Shown here piece after piece: positions 60,191 through 64,000 of a stretch of 64,000 bases of DNA (position 1 is the first letter of the stretch; each line of letters begins with the position of its first letter). Both the position numbers and the translations under genes were made by a program. The notes under the pieces were generated by a model that saw only the letters and a list, made by a program, of their open reading frames with translations, was not told where the DNA came from and made no database searches. The stretch lies in assembly GCF_000496755.2 (NCBI RefSeq), contig NZ_AYKS02000041.1, forward strand, positions 1 through 64,000, written 5' to 3'. The DNA comes from Serratia sp. DD3 (lineage in GTDB: Bacteria; Pseudomonadota; Gammaproteobacteria; Enterobacterales; Enterobacteriaceae).

Positions 60191-61407
60191 GTTCTTTCAA
60201 CAGTCATTTGTACCGCGCTAATGGTACGAGCTTGAAATCCCGCTTCGCAGTAACACAGATAAAATAACCACATTCGATGAAAATGGTCATCAAACCCCTG
60301 CTTGCTGATCTGAGGCCAAGCATGAAGAAAACGATGACGCCAGTGGTTCAAGGTTTGCGCATAATCAATACCCATATCAAACAGGTTACGGATCACAAAA
60401 TCCGTGTGATGGGTCATGACGTTACTCAAGGCTGAGATTGAAGGCAAAAAACCGCCAGGGAAAATATAGCGCTGTATAAAATCTACACTTTGGCTATATT
60501 GTTTATAGCGCTGATCCTGGATAGTGATCGCCTGTAACACCATTTTCCCTCCAGGTCGTAGCCGTTGCTGACAGCTACGGAAAAATACCGGTAAAAAGGC
60601 TTCACCGACTGCCTCTATCATTTCAACTGACACAATCTTGTCAAACTCACCATCGAGATCGCGATAATCTTTCAGTAATACGGTGACCTGCTCAGTCAGG
60701 CCAGCCTGTGCAATACGTTTGGTACTGTAATCATATTGTGCTTGAGATAAGGTGGTGGTGGTCACTCGGCAACCGAAATGTCGCGCAGCGTATTCTGCCA
60801 AGGCCCCCCAACCGGTGCCGATTTCCAACAGATGATCGTCAGCGGTTAAAGCTAACTGCTCACACAAACGGGCCATTTTGGCGACTTGCGCTGAAGGTAA
60901 ATCATTGATGCCCGTGCTAAATAACGCACTAGAATAAAGTAAACTTTCATCGAGAAACGAACGATAAAAGTCATTGCCGAGATCATAGTGTGCGGCAATA
61001 TTCTGCTTGGCCTGATCACGGTTATTACGGTTAAACCAGTGTTGTAATCGTGCGAAAGGCTTATTCAGCCATTTGAAGCCATTTTCCAATTGATCCATCA
61101 CTGTGCTGTTCTGGGCAAGAATTTCAAGCACTGAGGTTAAATCCGGCGAGTCCCATTCGCCGTCCATCCATGTTTCCGCTGCGGCAATGCTGCCCCCGGA
61201 GAACAAACGACGATATACTGAAGGCGAATGGATCACCACCACCGCCTGACGAGCCGCAGTCATCTCACCAAAGCAAAATTGCTGGTTCCCCTCATGCAGG
61301 GTTAACCCCCCGCCTTTGATCTGTGATAGCAGACGAAATAAAACCTGTCGGGTTATACGAGCACGACGGGAGAGAGTCTGAGTGAGTGGATAGGTAGGGT
61401 CAGTCAT
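60187..61407 (-). CDS. Cfa-like SAM-dependent fatty-acyl-phospholipid methyltransferase
   Basis: A 406-residue member of the cyclopropane fatty acid synthase family. It has the SAM motif LLEIGTGWGALAEYAARHFG, upstream YDLGNDFYRSFLDESLLYSSA (the conserved YDLGN region), and downstream VEMIEAVGE and YIFPGGFLPS. C-terminal tyrosine and cysteine residues match the family (LFYLCYCEAGFQA). Family members add a methylene or methyl group from SAM to double bonds of phospholipid acyl chains. Being in a cluster with DUF1365, FAD oxidoreductase and MerR genes, it is more likely the special-purpose type (as UfaM) than housekeeping Cfa. Confidence 0.92.
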   Translation of the reverse strand: MTDPTYPLTQTLSRRARITRQVLFRLLSQIKGGGLTLHEGNQQFCFGEMTAARQAVVVIHSPSVYRRLFSGGSIAAAETWMDGEWDSPDLTSVLEILAQNSTVMDQLENGFKWLNKPFARLQHWFNRNNRDQAKQNIAAHYDLGNDFYRSFLDESLLYSSALFSTGINDLPSAQVAKMARLCEQLALTADDHLLEIGTGWGALAEYAARHFGCRVTTTTLSQAQYDYSTKRIAQAGLTEQVTVLLKDYRDLDGEFDKIVSVEMIEAVGEAFLPVFFRSCQQRLRPGGKMVLQAITIQDQRYKQYSQSVDFIQRYIFPGGFLPSISALSNVMTHHTDFVIRNLFDMGIDYAQTLNHWRHRFLHAWPQISKQGFDDHFHRMWLFYLCYCEAGFQARTISAVQMTVERT

Positions 61408-61409
61408 GA

Positions 61410-62126
61410 TTAAAGTTTTCTATTGCCAGGGTGGGAATAAACGGGCACGCGTTTAAGCCATAAACGCAATGCTTGCCAATAAATAGTCAGCACTGTTTTT
61501 ATTGTCATAAAAGGTAATTTAATCGACAAATTTATCATATTAGCGCGAGTTAGTGTTTGCCGCTTTAGCAACAGGGTTGCATCGAATACCTTGTTATGTT
61601 GATGATTTTCAATATGTACTTGTAAGGTCTTGCCCGGTACCTTAAAACGCCAATGGTAGGTCATATCCATGGGGTTAAAAGGTGAAACATGGAAGGCTTT
61701 TGCTGTCGGCTGTGGATGATAAGCATCAACGACGTAATAGTGACGTTCGTTCCAAGGTGTATTTCTGACTTCTGCCAGTAAGTAGCGGAAGTTTCCAGCA
61801 TGGTCATAGCAATAATAAAAATTAACTGGATTAAAATGGAAACCGAAATAACGCAGTTGGGTCAGTAGTAAAATTTTCCCATCAATGATCTCGCCTGTGA
61901 GCTGCCGCAGTTTTTCTTGCACTGCCTGTTTGAGCGGCTGGCCGAGCGGATAATCGCGATCAAAAAATGCGGTTATCCCCATGCGGTTATACGCAATGCC
62001 AACTTTATCGAGCAAAGGCAGTTCATCCAAATCCAGTAATGCCATAAAAATACGGTAGGTAAAAAAATGGTGTTTAGGATGATAGCGCCGATGGCGCAAA
62101 ACGCCTTGGTACAAACAGCTATTCAT
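61410..62126 (-). CDS. DUF1365 family protein
   Basis: A 238-residue protein with the DUF1365 pattern: LYQGVLRHRRYHPKHHFFTY, YFGFHFNPVNFYYCYDHAG, LAEVRNTPWNERHYYVV and FHVSPFNPMDMTYHWRF. The many conserved His, Tyr and Asn residues suggest an enzyme acting on lipid substrates, but no reaction is proven to my knowledge. It lies 2 bases before the Cfa-like gene and overlaps the FAD oxidoreductase stop by 1 base (62126). Confidence 0.9.
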   Translation of the reverse strand: MNSCLYQGVLRHRRYHPKHHFFTYRIFMALLDLDELPLLDKVGIAYNRMGITAFFDRDYPLGQPLKQAVQEKLRQLTGEIIDGKILLLTQLRYFGFHFNPVNFYYCYDHAGNFRYLLAEVRNTPWNERHYYVVDAYHPQPTAKAFHVSPFNPMDMTYHWRFKVPGKTLQVHIENHQHNKVFDATLLLKRQTLTRANMINLSIKLPFMTIKTVLTIYWQALRLWLKRVPVYSHPGNRKL

Positions 62127-63406
62127 TACACCAGACCTCTTACCTGGCTGAGTGCAATACCCTCTACCACATCCAAGGCACTGTGCACCCCATCTTCATG
62201 AAAACCGTTATACCAATAGGCACCACAGAACCAGGTATGACGTTGTCCATTGATATCATGACGGCGTGTTTGAGCTTGCCAGGTTTGCGCATTGAAAATA
62301 GGGTGGTGATAAACAAAACGTTGATAAACATGGCGCTCATCAATAGGCTTGTCTGGATTAAGAGTGACGCAGAATAACGGGCTGCTAGCAGGTAAGCCTT
62401 GTAAAATATTCATATTATAAGTGACGCAAGCCGGAGTATCTTCCTGCTTAGTGGGGTCTGGGTTAAGCAGATAGTTCCAACTTGCCCAGGCTCGACGCTC
62501 TACAGGCAACCAGGATTTATCTTTGTGCAGCACCACATCATTGCGTTGCCAAGATATCGCACTGAGGATCTCTCTTTCCTGTTCACTCGGGTCATTTAGT
62601 AACCCAAGAGCTTGATCAGCATGGCAGGCAAAAATAATGTTGTCGAAATGTTCCTCTCCACTTTCAGTACCAACCAGGCCGCCGCTATCGGTGCGTGTCA
62701 CACTCAATACCGGGGTTGAAAAACGAAACTGCATCCGAGGAGATAACTTTTCTATAATCTGACGAACATATTCGCGAGAACCACCAGGCACTACATACCA
62801 TTGGGGGCGATGTAGAATATCCAGTAAGCCGTGATTATCAAAAAAACGCAAAAAAAGCACTAATGGAAATTGGCGCATATCCTTTAAAGAAGAGGACCAG
62901 ATGGCAGCTCCCATAGGCAAGATATAATGCTGAGAGAAAAAAGCATCAAACTTGTTAACGGTAAGGAATGTCTCTAAGGTGTGGCCTTCGTTGATGCCAT
63001 TGTTGAGTTCTTGCTTGGCGCAACGGTTAAATCTGATAATCTCTTTTAACAGTCGCCAAAATTTTGGATTAAGCGCATTACGGTATTGAGCGAATAATGT
63101 GGTCAGCGTATGGCCATTATATTCAAGCCCTGTTTGTGGATTTTGAACGGAAAAGCTCATTTCCGTCTTTTGTCCTTGTATACCCAATTCACTGAGCAAG
63201 CCGATAAAACGCGGATAGGTTCGATCGTTATAAACGATAAACCCGGTGTCTATGGCCATCTCACCTTGTTCAGTTTTAACATCCACTGTTGCTGTGTGGC
63301 CACCCGCGACTGCATTGGCTTCAAACAGAGTGACATCATGATGACCAGCCAAACGCCACGCACAGGTTAAACCTGAGATCCCACTACCAATAATTGCTAT
63401 TTTCAT
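62126..63406 (-). CDS. FAD-dependent oxidoreductase (amine-oxidase type, COG2907)
   Basis: A 426-residue flavoprotein. The dinucleotide-binding motif is MKIAIIGSGISGLTCAWRLA, followed by FEANAVAGGHTATVD, DTGFIVYNDRTYPRF and the C-terminal WFCGAYWYNGFHEDGVHSAL. The pattern is of the COG2907 group that sits beside Cfa-like methyltransferases. Related enzymes in alphaproteobacteria include the fatty acid desaturase UfaD of the furan fatty acid pathway. The start MKIAII is set by the ATGA overlap with the SDR stop (63403-63406); an upstream frame lies inside the SDR gene. Confidence 0.9.
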   Translation of the reverse strand: MKIAIIGSGISGLTCAWRLAGHHDVTLFEANAVAGGHTATVDVKTEQGEMAIDTGFIVYNDRTYPRFIGLLSELGIQGQKTEMSFSVQNPQTGLEYNGHTLTTLFAQYRNALNPKFWRLLKEIIRFNRCAKQELNNGINEGHTLETFLTVNKFDAFFSQHYILPMGAAIWSSSLKDMRQFPLVLFLRFFDNHGLLDILHRPQWYVVPGGSREYVRQIIEKLSPRMQFRFSTPVLSVTRTDSGGLVGTESGEEHFDNIIFACHADQALGLLNDPSEQEREILSAISWQRNDVVLHKDKSWLPVERRAWASWNYLLNPDPTKQEDTPACVTYNMNILQGLPASSPLFCVTLNPDKPIDERHVYQRFVYHHPIFNAQTWQAQTRRHDINGQRHTWFCGAYWYNGFHEDGVHSALDVVEGIALSQVRGLV

Positions 63407-64000
63407 CGGGTAACCATCCGGCGGAGTAATCTGTTTTGAAGAGATAGTGGTAACAAGGCTAATAAACGCAAAACCAGACAAAAAACATACGGGAATCGGA
63501 TCTCATTGTGGCCTTGATCCAGCCCCTTGATAATGGCTTTTGCTGCCATTTCAACACTGATCCGGCCTGGCATTGGAAATGTATTTTTCCGTGTAAGGGG
63601 AGTATCGACAAAACCCGGGAAAATGACCGAAATAGCAATGCCTTTAGCTTCCCAGTCAAGGCGCAAACTATTTGCCAGGTAAGTCAATGCGGCCTTGGAA
63701 GCGCCATAGGCTTCTGCCCGCGGGAAGGGTAGCCACTGAGCCGCTGAACTGACGAAGGCAACTCGGCTACCCGACTGGAGTTGTTCCTGCAAGGCATCTA
63801 GACAGTTAACTGGCCCTAACACATTGGTTTCCATTACTCTTTTGACTAAAGCGGCATCTACCTTGCCGTTATCGATGTATTCGCAGGTACCGGCACACAA
63901 CACCACCAAGTCGACCTGACAATCTTGCAATGCTGCTCGACAAGCCTCGGCATCAGTCATATCAAAGGATCGTGTAATGATGTTGGCATCATATTGTTGT
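63403..64000 (-). CDS. Short-chain dehydrogenase/reductase (5' end beyond window)
   Basis: At least 198 residues; the frame is open to the right edge (QQYDANIITRSFD before the first Met at 63960), so the N-terminus with the cofactor-binding Gly motif is outside the window. Visible SDR parts are VLCAGTCEYID (NNAG equivalent), VMETNVLGPVNCLDAL, catalytic Ser in VAFVSSAAQW and YGASKAALTYLANSLR with the Tyr-x-x-x-Lys pair. The C-terminus has a hydrophobic stretch (VFCLVLRLLALLPLSL) that may tie it to the membrane. First visible gene of the lipid operon, overlapping the FAD gene by ATGA. Confidence 0.9.
   Translation of the reverse strand, partial: QQYDANIITRSFDMTDAEACRAALQDCQVDLVVLCAGTCEYIDNGKVDAALVKRVMETNVLGPVNCLDALQEQLQSGSRVAFVSSAAQWLPFPRAEAYGASKAALTYLANSLRLDWEAKGIAISVIFPGFVDTPLTRKNTFPMPGRISVEMAAKAIIKGLDQGHNEIRFPYVFCLVLRLLALLPLSLQNRLLRRMVTR

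Overview
The window comes from a gammaproteobacterium of the order Enterobacterales, most likely a Yersiniaceae member close to Serratia. The evidence is gene content and order. From about 8.3 kb rightwards it follows the Escherichia coli block tRNA-Phe/yjdC-dsbD-cutA-dcuA-aspA-fxsA-groES-groEL-yjeI-epmB-efp-gdx-blc-frdDCBA-epmA-mscM-psd-rsgA-orn-tRNA-Gly-queG-nnr-tsaE-amiB-mutL-miaA-hfq-hflX-hflK-hflC-yjeT-purA-nsrR-rnr-rlmB-rpsF-priB-rpsR-rplI-oapA-fklB-ric, with near-E. coli protein sequences. It differs in several ways: no ampC between frdD and blc, LysM repeats on AmiB, an extra phosphoesterase lipoprotein between cutA and dcuA, and a membrane-lipid gene cluster after ric.

Region 1 (1-8.3 kb) is accessory DNA on the 3' side of a tRNA-Phe gene, a classic island position. 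It holds a transposase tail, IS21-like end repeats, and a 5-kb gene for a lipoprotein that joins InlB-type repeats, a phosphodiester glycosidase (NAGPA-like) domain and a C-terminal purple-acid-phosphatase-like domain. It also holds a RelE/ParE-type toxin-antitoxin pair bracketed by two copies of the same TnpB fragment, and a secreted protein of the Fibrobacter-paralogous type. No integrase is visible and the island runs off the left edge.

Region 2 (8.3-57.5 kb) is conserved core. It covers disulfide reduction and copper tolerance (dsbD, cutA), anaerobic C4-dicarboxylate metabolism (dcuA, aspA, frdABCD) with recognisable CRP and FNR sites, and chaperonins behind a sigma-32 promoter. It has the whole EF-P modification set except epmC (efp, epmA, epmB), a guanidine-II riboswitch on gdx, and envelope genes (mscM, psd, amiB). 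The mutL-miaA-hfq-hflX-hflK-hflC superoperon follows, then purA, nsrR-rnr-rlmB and the S6-PriB-S18-L9 operon. Beside tRNA-Gly, a set of DnaA boxes with an IHF-like site sits where E. coli carries datA.

Region 3 (57.5-64 kb) is a leftward gene set: a MerR/MlrA-like regulator lies downstream of lipoprotein DUF3833, chalcone-isomerase-like protein, DUF2878 membrane protein, Cfa-like methyltransferase, DUF1365, FAD oxidoreductase and a short-chain dehydrogenase cut by the right edge. Overlapping stops and starts point to one operon that modifies phospholipid acyl chains, possibly as a stress or light response. NsrR (49.6 kb) and the NsrR-type operator in front of ric (57.56 kb) form a nitric-oxide circuit contained in the window.
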